A stretch of 31,617 bases of DNA from JBBAEA01 sp041656175 (GTDB lineage: Bacteria > Myxococcota_A > Bradymonadia > UBA4248), in NCBI GenBank assembly GCA_041656175.1, contig JBBAEA010000021.1, forward strand, positions 1 to 31,617, read 5' to 3'. The notes under the pieces were generated by a model. The model did not search any database. It worked only from the letters and a program-made list of their open reading frames with translations, and was not told the DNA's origin. Below are positions 1-7,464 of this stretch, one piece after another. The position numbers were made by a program, and so were the translations under genes. Within the stretch, counting starts at the first letter, position 1; every line of letters starts with the position of its first letter.

Positions 1-642
1 GCCGTTGCGTTCAAGCACAAAGGCGTCGTTGGATTTGACCTCGCGGGCGCCGAAATGAACAACCCCGCCGACCATCACGCCGAAGCCTTTAGATTTGTTC
101 GCAAAAACAACTTGAACTCCACAGTTCATGCCGGCGAAGCCTACGGACCGCGCTCGATCCACCAAGCCATACACGATTGTAACGCCCACCGCATCGGGCA
201 CGGAACGCGGCTGCGCGAAGATGGCGATTTACTCAATTATATCAACGACCACCGCATACCGCTCGAAGTTTGCTTAAAGAGCAATGGCCAGACGGGAGCC
301 GTCGATTCACTCGAGAACCACCCGCTGCGATTTTATATGGATTTTGGCCTGCGAATTACGCTCAATACCGACAATCGCTTGGTCACCGATACTAGCGTTA
401 CCGAAGAGTACGTCTTGGCCTGCCAAGTCTTTAAACTGACGCTCAGCGAGGTGAAGCGACTTGTCGTTGATGGCTTTAAATCGGCATTTATGCCCTTTAG
501 AAAGAAGCGCGAAGTCATGCAAAAAATCCTCATCGACTTTGATAAAGCAGTACAAGAGCACGGGCTCACACCAGAAGAAACACCCACCGGGGTAACTCGC
601 TACGCCGTTGACCGCATTGGCGAAGATCCATTGCCCGATTAA
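1..642 (+). CDS. add: Adenosine deaminase, C-terminal part (5' end outside window)
   Basis: This hydrolyses adenosine to inosine in cytoplasmic purine salvage. The frame is open from base 1, so the N-terminal part, with the first zinc-binding HxH motif, lies outside the window. The visible fragment (213 residues) has the family signatures in order. They are VVGFDLAGAE near residue 9, the catalytic HAGE at 43-46, HRIGHGTRL about 20 residues later, and LNTDNRL before the C-terminal helices. In the NTDN motif the zinc-ligand Asp is kept, while the second position is Asn instead of the Asp of the animal enzyme; as I recall, many bacterial adenosine deaminases carry NTDNRL. The gene ends in TAA at 640-642 and converges on xseB 113 bases away. 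Adenine deaminase is an alternative, but the GFDLAGAE and NTDNRL strings favour adenosine deaminase. Confidence 0.9.
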   Translation, partial: AVAFKHKGVVGFDLAGAEMNNPADHHAEAFRFVRKNNLNSTVHAGEAYGPRSIHQAIHDCNAHRIGHGTRLREDGDLLNYINDHRIPLEVCLKSNGQTGAVDSLENHPLRFYMDFGLRITLNTDNRLVTDTSVTEEYVLACQVFKLTLSEVKRLVVDGFKSAFMPFRKKREVMQKILIDFDKAVQEHGLTPEETPTGVTRYAVDRIGEDPLPD

Positions 643-680
643 TATACATTCGTGCGCACAAAGTTTAAGAACCACCGATG

Positions 681-720
681 TACACCCATAAACACAGATT
701 AGCTCTTTTTTATGGGTGTA
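681..720. repeat. Perfect 12-bp inverted repeat between convergent genes
   Basis: TACACCCATAAA (681-692) and TTTATGGGTGTA (709-720) are exact reverse complements separated by 16 bases. A partial third copy, TATGGGTGTG, follows at 721-730. It sits in the 113-base gap between the convergent add and xseB genes, so it may separate their transcripts. Neither strand has a U-run directly after the stem, so it is not a standard intrinsic terminator. Confidence 0.6.
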
Positions 721-755
721 TATGGGTGTGTTCTTCACGCAGCCGCTCTAGCTAC

Positions 756-1001
756 CTAGGGATCTATACTTTGTATTTCTTCAGTGGCTTGTACTTGAAT
801 ATTTTTGACTTCTTCGAGTATTTTTTCAACCCTTAAGCCCGTACTCGCAAGACGTTCTTTACAAAATAAGATTAACGCTGAAGCTTCTTCTACATATTGC
901 GCGAGGTGATCGATACTACAGTTTTCATCTTTGATTTGTACAAGGATATTTTGCAGTCTTTGCGATGCTTCGCTGTAGTCTTTGGGTGCTATGTAGCTCA
1001 T
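756..1001 (-). CDS. xseB: Exodeoxyribonuclease VII small subunit
   Basis: This is the small subunit of exonuclease VII, which degrades single-stranded DNA to oligonucleotides. The 81-residue helical protein matches the usual 70-90 residue length of XseB. It has the family pattern of a helix beginning SEASQRLQNILVQIKDEN, a short turn, and a second helix with SALILFCKERL. The start is the ATG at 1001-999, which overlaps the xseA stop codon in an ATGA (TGA at 1000-998). This indicates translational coupling and argues against a longer start 20 codons upstream inside xseA. The assignment rests on length, helical pattern and the xseA partner, since small subunits diverge strongly. Confidence 0.85.
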   Translation of the reverse strand: MSYIAPKDYSEASQRLQNILVQIKDENCSIDHLAQYVEEASALILFCKERLASTGLRVEKILEEVKNIQVQATEEIQSIDP

Positions 1002-2734
1002 ATTGGTATGTCCTTGGTTTGTGAGGTCTCGTTTACGGTTAACACTGCGCCACCATCGCAAAGAACGGCTTGAACGCGCTCATTGGGCTCAAGATCGCGA
1101 ATACTACTCACAAGCTTTCCGTTAGATTTTTTTAGTATACTAAAACCGCGTTGCAGCAGTCGCATGGGGTTTACGGCATCAACGACATCTTGTGCGGAGT
1201 TGAGCAAGTTTTTCTGTTTACTCAATTGATCACGTGTAGCGCGAAGCAGCTCCTGTTCCCAGAGAACGAGTTTTTGCGTTGCGTATATATAACTCTGTTT
1301 CTGCGTAAAGGCGATGCTATCGGTTAGGGCATCGATTTGGTTTTGTGCTCGCGTGATCGTGCGCATGCTGGCGTTTGCGAGTGATTCAGAGAATTGCTCT
1401 AGACGATGTTCTTGTATTTTGAGGAAAAAAACCGAAGTTGTCGCGATCTGCTGTGCCGCGACATCGAGGGAGTGGGAGGTTTTTTGGATATGGCGCAAGC
1501 TGCTCGACTCCAGCTCTGTTGCAAGGCGAGTTATTTTATCGCGCTCGCGCTTAAAACAGTTGATAATGCGCTGTGCTGCGGCGGTAGGCGTTTTCTCGCG
1601 CTCCGCGATTTCATCTAAAACGCAGCGATCGCTCTCATGCCCAATGGCTACAAGGAACTTCAGTGGGCTGCGCGCTATGCGTACAGCAATCTCGAATTCG
1701 TTAAACTGCGCCAAATCCGTACTTGACCCGCCCCCACGCGTGAGAACGGCGAGGTCGAATTGATTGACAATAAGCTTATCGAATGCGCTGCAAAACGACT
1801 TGACAAGCTCCTGGCCCTGCACACTGATGTCGAACACTTTGACTTCGCACGCGCAATGCTGTGCGCGAAGATGTTCAACAAAATCGATGTATGCCTGCGA
1901 ATTTTCACGCGTAAAGAGCGCAACGCGTTTGGGCAATATGGGGAAAGGCAATTGGAAATTTTTCTGCGCTATACCTAGAGCAACAAGCTGCCCCCAAACC
2001 CTTTGTTTGCTAAGAGCGAACTCCCCCAAAGTGTAGTTGGGATCGATACGCATGATGCTTCCGCTCACCTTTCCGCCTTTGACGTAATAATTGAGTTTCA
2101 GCAACACACGTACGCGCAAACCGTTCTTTAACGGACCAAGTTTTGCCGCTTCAAGACTCTCATCAATACTGCGCCACTGTGTGTTCCAAATCACGACATC
2201 AAGCATCGAGGAGGCTTCTGCGGCATGCTCTTCCTTATCGATGAGCTTAAAATACACACCCTTTTGGCCGCTTCTACGCTGGGACTGGTTATAGTCCGTG
2301 ATTTCACCAATTACCCATAGAGCTTCGCTAAACTGCGTCTTAAACTGTTGTTGAATAAGCTCGTTTAAAGCTTTAACGCTTAAGCCTTGCGCTTGTCCAT
2401 ACGGATTCATCGCTGTTGAAGCCAAAGCGTTTTGTTGCGCGCTAGCTTGTGAACTCTTTGTAGGGGGATTAGCCTTGTAAGCACTCGTATCGCTGGCTAC
2501 AACACTTCGCTGTGCTAACTTTAACTCTTTAAAACCCAAATACCGCAAAAACGGTAAGAGTTCAGCTTGATCTTTAAGTTGCGCCAAAAAAGCTTCCTTA
2601 GTCTTACCCTTATAAAATTTTAGCATGGCATTAGCACTGAGTATCGCGAAAAGTTCAGGATTACTGGGCTTTTCGACGAAAATGCACTTTTTATCTTCAT
2701 TAATATGGTATTGTAAAAACTCAGACTGCGACAT
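998..2734 (-). CDS. xseA: Exodeoxyribonuclease VII large subunit with extra N-terminal region
   Basis: This is the catalytic subunit of exonuclease VII, acting on single-stranded DNA with XseB. The canonical XseA begins at about residue 118 (LSVKALNELI), followed by the OB-fold DNA-binding domain to about 235. The catalytic domain then carries LTRGGGSSTDL near 331-341 and AIGHESDRCVLDEIAE near 363-378, the conserved nuclease motifs. A long coiled-coil C-terminal part follows. At 578 residues it is longer than the typical 400-460, mainly because of about 117 N-terminal residues: a plausibly folded segment at 8-76, then a Ser/Ala/Gln-rich linker. The ATG at 2734 has GGAG about 6 bases upstream, so the extension looks translated. 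The stop overlaps the xseB start. Confidence 0.95.
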   Translation of the reverse strand: MSQSEFLQYHINEDKKCIFVEKPSNPELFAILSANAMLKFYKGKTKEAFLAQLKDQAELLPFLRYLGFKELKLAQRSVVASDTSAYKANPPTKSSQASAQQNALASTAMNPYGQAQGLSVKALNELIQQQFKTQFSEALWVIGEITDYNQSQRRSGQKGVYFKLIDKEEHAAEASSMLDVVIWNTQWRSIDESLEAAKLGPLKNGLRVRVLLKLNYYVKGGKVSGSIMRIDPNYTLGEFALSKQRVWGQLVALGIAQKNFQLPFPILPKRVALFTRENSQAYIDFVEHLRAQHCACEVKVFDISVQGQELVKSFCSAFDKLIVNQFDLAVLTRGGGSSTDLAQFNEFEIAVRIARSPLKFLVAIGHESDRCVLDEIAEREKTPTAAAQRIINCFKRERDKITRLATELESSSLRHIQKTSHSLDVAAQQIATTSVFFLKIQEHRLEQFSESLANASMRTITRAQNQIDALTDSIAFTQKQSYIYATQKLVLWEQELLRATRDQLSKQKNLLNSAQDVVDAVNPMRLLQRGFSILKKSNGKLVSSIRDLEPNERVQAVLCDGGAVLTVNETSQTKDIPI

Positions 2735-2829
2735 GCTTTGCTCCGAAGGTCAAAAGCCACGCCGTATTATACATGCTTCTTGAGTTTTCGCTAGGAAGCT
2801 TGTTCTATAAATTTTTCCATCAATAACGT

Positions 2830-3039
2830 CTTTTTTACCACGAAAAACGCGAAAGGAACTAAAGCTTTTTTACCACGAAAAACGCGAAAGGAACTAAAGC
2901 TTTTTTAGCACGAAAAACGCGAAAGGAACTAAAGCTTTTTTAGCACGAAAAACACGAAAGGCACGAAAGCTTTTTTACCACGAAAAACACGAAAGGAACG
3001 AAAGCTTTTTTACCACGAAAGACACAAAAGGCACGAAAG
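2830..3039 (+). repeat. Tandem array, six units of exactly 35 bp
   Basis: Six contiguous 35-bp units start at 2830, 2865, 2900, 2935, 2970 and 3005. Each begins CTTTTTTA(C/G)CACGAAA and ends in a (A/G)GGAACTAAAG- or GGCACGAAAG-type tail. The first three are nearly identical and the last three have drifted towards ACACGAAAGGCACGAAAG. The last unit runs into sequence (3040-3070) resembling the tail of the second array's unit. The CACGAAAAACACGAAA word is the exact complement of the TTTCGTGTTTTTCGTG word in the second array. The array lies upstream of xseA and contains no credible coding sequence. Confidence 0.93.
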
Positions 3040-3116
3040 CTTTTAACGAATCAAGCTGGGTATGTAAAACTAATGTATCTGTAAATCTTATAAAGGCATT
3101 AAAAAAAAGAAAGAAT

Positions 3117-3475
3117 TTTTCGTGAATTTTCGTGTTTTTCGTGCTTAATAATTTAAAGACACAAAAGGCACGAAAGATTATAACAAGTCAAGTAGGTTCT
3201 ATAAGACTAAAAAACTTTTCGTGTGTTTTCGTGTTTTTCGTGGTTCAGAATTTAAAGACACGAAAGGCACGAAAGATTATAACAAGTCAAGTCGGGTCTA
3301 TAAAACTAAAAAAACTTTTCGTGAATTTTCGTGTTTTTCGTGGTTCAGAATTTAAAGACACGAAAGGCACGAAAGATTATAACAAGTCAAGTCGGGTCTA
3401 TAAGACTAAAAAACTTTTCGTGAATTTTCGTGTTTTTCGTGGTTCAGAATTTAAAGACACGAAAGGCACAAAAGA
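3117..3475 (+). repeat. Tandem array, about 3.6 units of 99-100 bp with internal hairpin
   Basis: Units start at TTTTCGTG at 3117, 3216, 3316 and 3415 (spacing 99, 100 and 99), and the last is truncated. Each has a 5' arm TTTTCGTGTTTTTCGTG, a short A/T-rich loop, a 3' arm CACGAAAGGCACGAAAG, then a spacer containing AACAAGTCAAGTCGGGTCTAT. The two 17-base arms pair along their whole length in RNA if three G-U wobbles are allowed; the opposite strand would have A-C mismatches there. Reading frames through the array change frame between units because of the 99/100 alternation, so apparent ORFs here are not genes. Confidence 0.92.
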
Positions 3476-3568
3476 CAAAATTTAAAAACTTAGGTTCTTG
3501 ATTTTTTTGCGCTTTTTCTACTAGTATAAGGGCGCTTTGGGCTAGTACTTAGCCCAGTTTGCGCACAC

Positions 3569-4009
3569 GTGGCAATCAAGCCTAAACGCGTTTGGAGTCT
3601 AACCTTGAGTCGATGGAATTATCGCATATTTTGTGATGATGCGGCGTGGGACGCCCTAGAGCGCTTGCGTCAGAGTGATGAAGCCTACGGCGTTCTGGAA
3701 GAAATGCTAGAGAGCCTTGATCTGAATTCCTACGAATCATGCCAAGCTGCGCTTGTCGCGGCCACTACTGTAGATGCCATCAAACGCGGTATTTTTAATG
3801 ATATACTCGTAGAAAACGAGAACGGACTCGACGAGTTTACCTTGCTCATTGTAGTAAACGAGGATCTCAACGTTGATGCTCTCGAAATATCAGCTATACA
3901 AGCACTCGACTCGCTGATGCAAAAAAGCGCCCTTTTGGCGCAGTGGGAAAATGACCCCGAATTCGGCGCTTGGTGGGACAACATCGGTAGACTACGCGCA
4001 AGATTCTAG
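3569..4009 (+). CDS. Small hypothetical protein, DUF4259-like
   Basis: This is a 146-residue soluble acidic protein with no signal peptide or membrane segment. Its layout resembles DUF4259. An N-terminal W...DDAAWDALERL segment (about 18-34) is followed by an Ala-rich helix, ALVAATTVDAIKRG, near 60-73. The C-terminal helix has an LAQWENDPEFGAWWDNIGRLRARF-like pattern, as in the WxxxxxDxEWxxxxxxLxxRL ends of that family. DUF4259 has no established biochemical role that I can state. The start used is GTG at 3569, and no strong ribosome site precedes it. It follows the repeat arrays and converges on the NYN-CSD gene 64 bases away. The family call is by eye and could be wrong; that it is a real gene is likelier, because it is intact and conserved-looking. 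Confidence 0.55.
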   Translation: MAIKPKRVWSLTLSRWNYRIFCDDAAWDALERLRQSDEAYGVLEEMLESLDLNSYESCQAALVAATTVDAIKRGIFNDILVENENGLDEFTLLIVVNEDLNVDALEISAIQALDSLMQKSALLAQWENDPEFGAWWDNIGRLRARF

Positions 4010-4073
4010 TTTCAAGCGATAACTAAAATGGAGCATTCTCGCCCTTACAAGCTACTTTATGCTGCTTGTAGCA

Positions 4074-5222
4074 TCAAATCCGAACGAGGGTCTTGGCGAT
4101 AAGTCCGCGCTCGTTGTTACCAAGTGTAAACGATAAACGGTCGCCGACTTTCAACTGCTCAAAGTCTGTACCAATAAGATCGGCGTAGTGAAAAAAGATA
4201 TCTACCTCTCCATTATCTGGTGCCAAAAACCCCCAACCTTGGTTGAGCAAAACGATTTCGCCACATAAAATGGGTATAGCCTGCGTTTGAGACCCTTTCT
4301 CTTCCTGGGAATCCGATACCTCATTTTTAGGCCCTTCACCTAAATGAGAAGACTCTTGTAAGCCTATATCTGCCTGCTCTGAAACTGCATCGTTATCTGT
4401 AGATAAGTCCCTTTGCGCATCATTCTTTGCGTGGCTGCGCGCGCCATCAACAGCTACTTGCGCTTCTTCAAACTCGTCGTCTTGCCCCACTTGGAAAACT
4501 CCAGCGAGTCTTTCACTCTTAACATCGCTGGGCTGCCACGACGTGTCTGAAAGCACGGACTCCGCATTTTCTTCGAAATAAGCATTTGAGCGAGGAATAA
4601 AAAACGAGTCCAGGATTGGATCATTGCGGTTAATATAATTTTGTATAACATCAGTCATCATGACGGGATAGCTCGCTTCCTGAAGTAAACTCTTAGAAGT
4701 AAAAGTACTTCGGTATTGCCCGCGCTCATCTACGAACTCAAAATTCCAACCGCAAACCATCACTCTAGAGCCCAACATGTGCAACTTGCGAACCAACGGA
4801 ACATAGTCCCCATCACCTGCAATCAGCACTGAAACGTCGTATTGATGCAGATGAACCCGCTCAAAAGCCTCTAGCGCCAACGCAACATCTACACCCTTTT
4901 CACCACTATCCGACATCGGCATAAAATGCGTCGTAATACCGTGATGCATAAGCACATCCTCAAACTGGCGCTCCCCCTTCAATATCCCCATCCCCTCAAC
5001 CACATGCGCAGGATAACGCCCCCTAAAATAGTGTGCCTCCACGACCTGACAAAACCTAAGCTCAACATTTTCTTGCTCTGCTATGTAGCGGCGAATATAA
5101 TGGTGTATCCCCCCCACACTAATCCGCTCTCTTCGCGAGTGATAATAGGAGTAGTAATTGCTAACATGCGAAAAATAACTCCCATCATAAAAAATCGCAA
5201 TTTTCGTCAATTTCGTATTCAT
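4074..5222 (-). CDS. NYN-domain (PIN-like) putative RNase fused to a C-terminal cold-shock domain
   Basis: This is a predicted RNA-binding nuclease of 382 residues. Residues 5-185 form a NYN/LabA-type PIN fold. It has the first acidic motif IFYDGSY with Asp13, GVDVALALEAF with Asp112, and LIAGDGDYVPLV with Asp137 and Asp139, all expected metal-binding positions. An acidic, probably disordered linker covers about 215-316. Residues 318-382 are a cold-shock (CSD) OB fold, with GWGFLAPDNG as the RNP1-like strand and DIFFHYADL as the RNP2-like strand. The start is ATG at 5222 with AGAAGGA upstream; a 16-codon extension to 5270 is possible but less natural. The logical reading is that the CSD delivers single-stranded RNA to the nuclease. 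Substrate and regulation cannot be read from the sequence. Confidence 0.85.
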   Translation of the reverse strand: MNTKLTKIAIFYDGSYFSHVSNYYSYYHSRRERISVGGIHHYIRRYIAEQENVELRFCQVVEAHYFRGRYPAHVVEGMGILKGERQFEDVLMHHGITTHFMPMSDSGEKGVDVALALEAFERVHLHQYDVSVLIAGDGDYVPLVRKLHMLGSRVMVCGWNFEFVDERGQYRSTFTSKSLLQEASYPVMMTDVIQNYINRNDPILDSFFIPRSNAYFEENAESVLSDTSWQPSDVKSERLAGVFQVGQDDEFEEAQVAVDGARSHAKNDAQRDLSTDNDAVSEQADIGLQESSHLGEGPKNEVSDSQEEKGSQTQAIPILCGEIVLLNQGWGFLAPDNGEVDIFFHYADLIGTDFEQLKVGDRLSFTLGNNERGLIAKTLVRI

Positions 5223-5364
5223 ACCAACGATTATCCTTCTACGCACAGAAACGCTAGGCGCACTCGCCACTTTCTCACTGCTGCTATATACTATCTAGTC
5301 AGCATCTGCAAAGTTAAGCAGACTCCGATTTATGGATGCCACCCAGCTCCCCCGCGCACTATTT

Positions 5365-5516
5365 GGGATGCTCTGATGAATTCAATATGCATTTTTTTGC
5401 TGGGGGAAGTTTCCCCCTACGTGTCAACCCCGCGCTGTGCGCGGGTTTGACACTACCCCCTCCGCGGGGACACCCCGCGACGCCCCGTCCAGTTTTCAGT
5501 CTTCATAGAGCTTTTC
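5365..5516 (+). repeat. Dispersed hairpin element, copy A (MITE/REP-like)
   Basis: This non-coding element begins GGGATGCTCTGAT at 5365 and ends near CATAGAGCTTTTC at 5516. Its interior is shared with 14991-15145 and, inverted, with 22501-22657. It contains three hairpins. H1 is GGGGGAA/TTCCCCC. H2 is GTGTCAACCCCGCGC pairing with GCGCGGGTTTGACAC, with one mismatch. H3 is CGCGGGG/CCCCGCG around ACA. It lies in the roughly 540-base gap between the divergent NYN-CSD and glnS genes. I see no gene in that gap; the only other candidate signal is the glnS promoter. Confidence 0.85.
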
Positions 5517-5664
5517 GCATGACCTACGTAACGCCTCCCACAGCGATTGCTCAGAATATCCCTAAAACAAAAGATTTACATGGACGTAAAAACGCTCTTC
5601 TTGCCAACAAAAGCAGCAGCTACTCACTGCCAAACGTGAACTCTTCATGGAACCCTCCTACTTC

Positions 5665-5692
5665 TTGATAGACACTAGCGCTTTAATATAGT
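5665..5692 (+). promoter_or_regulatory. Candidate sigma-70 promoter for glnS
   Basis: TTGATA (5665-5670), a 16-base spacer and TATAGT (5687-5692) form a near-consensus -35/-10 pair. The start codon of glnS is about 70 bases downstream. No operator-like symmetry is evident. This is a pattern match only. Confidence 0.45.
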
Positions 5693-5763
5693 ATGGCTTA
5701 CACAGGTGTGCTCATAAATGCACCTAATTTAATTCGAGTAACCATAAGAAGATTGCAAGAAAC

Positions 5764-7446
5764 ATGGCAGAAATAGAATTTGGCTCTAATTTTATTCGTG
5801 AAATCATCGAAGAAGATCTACAAACGGGAAAACACAACGGTCGTGTAGCAACACGCTTCCCACCCGAGCCCAATGGCTACCTACATATCGGGCATGCGAA
5901 GTCCATATGCCTTAACTTTGGGCTCGCCCGTAGTTATGGCGGTACCTGCAACCTACGTTTTGACGATACGGATCCTGTAAAAGAAGAGCAGGAGTATGTT
6001 GACTCTATTATGGAGGATGTGCGGTGGTTGGGTTTTGAGTGGGATGGGCTTTACTACGCATCCGACTACTTTGAGCAACTCTATACGTGGGCTCAGCAAT
6101 TAATTCGTGAAGGGCTGGCTTACGTCGATGAGCTTTCGGCCGAGGAAATTCGCGAATATCGTGGTAACTTTTATACGGAGGGTAAAAACAGCCCATACCG
6201 CGATCGTCCCGCCAGCGAGAGCCTAGATCTCTTGGCACGCATGCGCGCTGGAGAATTCGAGGACGGGCACTGTGTTTTACGTGCGAAGATCGATATGAAG
6301 CACCCCAACATCAACATGCGAGATCCCCTAATCTATCGGATTAAACACGCTACGCACCATCGCACCGGCGACGATTGGTGCATTTACCCGATGTATGATT
6401 TTGCGCATGAACTCTGTGACGCCATTGAGCGAATCACCCACTCGGTTTGTACCCTAGAGTTTGAAGACCATCGCATTGTTTACGACTGGTTCTTGGATGC
6501 ACTGCGAATTGAAGAGCAGCCCCAACAGATCGAGTTTGCTAAACTGAACCTGAGTTATACCGTGATGAGCAAGCGTCGTTTACTTAGCTTGGTCAACGAG
6601 GGTTATGTCGAGTCTTGGGATGATCCCCGCATGCCAACGCTCTCGGGTCTGCGAAGACGCGGCTTTACCCCCGAGGCGATACGCCACTTCTGCGATCGTA
6701 TTGGCGTGAACAAGCGCGACTCCATCGTCGATATCGCGCTACTTGAGCACTGCGTTCGTGATCACCTCAACGATGTCGCCCCACGCGTGATGGGCATTCT
6801 AGATCCCATCAAAGTCATTATCGATAACTACCCCGAAAACGAAGAAGAGTGGATAGATGCGCCATTCCACCCCACGGATGAAACACTGGGAACGAGAAAA
6901 CTCCCCTTCTCGCGTGAACTCTACATCGACAGCTCCGATTTTATGGAAGATCCACCCAAAAAATTCTTCAGACTAGCCCCTGGGCGCGAGGTTCGGTTGC
7001 GCTACGCTTACTTCATAAAGTGCGTGAGCGTTGAGAAGGACGAGAGCGGAAAAATAAAATGCATACACTGTACCTACGATCCTGAGAGCAAGGGCGGAAA
7101 ATCACCCGATGGACGCAAGGTCAAAGTGACTATGCATTGGTTAAGCGCAAAACACGCCATCCCCGCAAAACTGCGCTTAATCAATCATTTGTTTAGCGTC
7201 GAAAACCCGCTTGAAGACGCGGAAAAAGACTTCAAAGACTTCATTAACCCCGATTCGATGCAAATACTTAACGGATACGTTGAACCCGCGCTCGCCATGG
7301 TAAAGCCAGGTTATCGCTGCCAGTTCGAGCGTATGGCTTACTTCTGCGCAGACAAAGAGAGTACAGAACAAAATCTCATCTTTAACCGCATCGTTACCAT
7401 GCGAGACGACTGGGTGCAGATCCAGAAAAAAGCAGAAGTTAAATAA
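5764..7446 (+). CDS. glnS: Glutaminyl-tRNA synthetase
   Basis: This class I aminoacyl-tRNA synthetase charges tRNA-Gln with glutamine in the cytoplasm. Its 560 residues match the normal GlnRS length. The N-terminal Rossmann domain begins with RFPPEPNGYLHIGHAKS, with HIGH at 41-44, followed by LRFDDTDPVKEE. The second ATP-binding signature is the KMSKS equivalent VMSKRRL, near residue 270. The C-terminal third contains the beta-barrel anticodon-binding domains, including YFIKCVSVEKDESG and GYVEPALAMVKPG. The PPEPNGYLHIGHAKS string and the two-barrel C-terminus distinguish it from glutamyl-tRNA synthetase. Presence of GlnRS implies direct charging of tRNA-Gln, though GatCAB could also exist elsewhere. 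The MutT-RlmN gene starts 18 bases downstream in the same direction, so the two are probably cotranscribed. Confidence 0.98.
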   Translation: MAEIEFGSNFIREIIEEDLQTGKHNGRVATRFPPEPNGYLHIGHAKSICLNFGLARSYGGTCNLRFDDTDPVKEEQEYVDSIMEDVRWLGFEWDGLYYASDYFEQLYTWAQQLIREGLAYVDELSAEEIREYRGNFYTEGKNSPYRDRPASESLDLLARMRAGEFEDGHCVLRAKIDMKHPNINMRDPLIYRIKHATHHRTGDDWCIYPMYDFAHELCDAIERITHSVCTLEFEDHRIVYDWFLDALRIEEQPQQIEFAKLNLSYTVMSKRRLLSLVNEGYVESWDDPRMPTLSGLRRRGFTPEAIRHFCDRIGVNKRDSIVDIALLEHCVRDHLNDVAPRVMGILDPIKVIIDNYPENEEEWIDAPFHPTDETLGTRKLPFSRELYIDSSDFMEDPPKKFFRLAPGREVRLRYAYFIKCVSVEKDESGKIKCIHCTYDPESKGGKSPDGRKVKVTMHWLSAKHAIPAKLRLINHLFSVENPLEDAEKDFKDFINPDSMQILNGYVEPALAMVKPGYRCQFERMAYFCADKESTEQNLIFNRIVTMRDDWVQIQKKAEVK

Positions 7447-7464
7447 TATTTTCACGCTGCACTT

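Noticed and set aside
2830..3475. CRISPR array
   Set aside because: Units are directly contiguous or separated by conserved, not unique, spacers. There is no cas gene, and unit structure is tandem duplication.
3132..3485. 117-codon open frame over the second tandem array
   Set aside because: It is made of the repeat read in changing frames because units alternate between 99 and 100 bp. It has repetitive low-complexity content, no ribosome site and no family resemblance.
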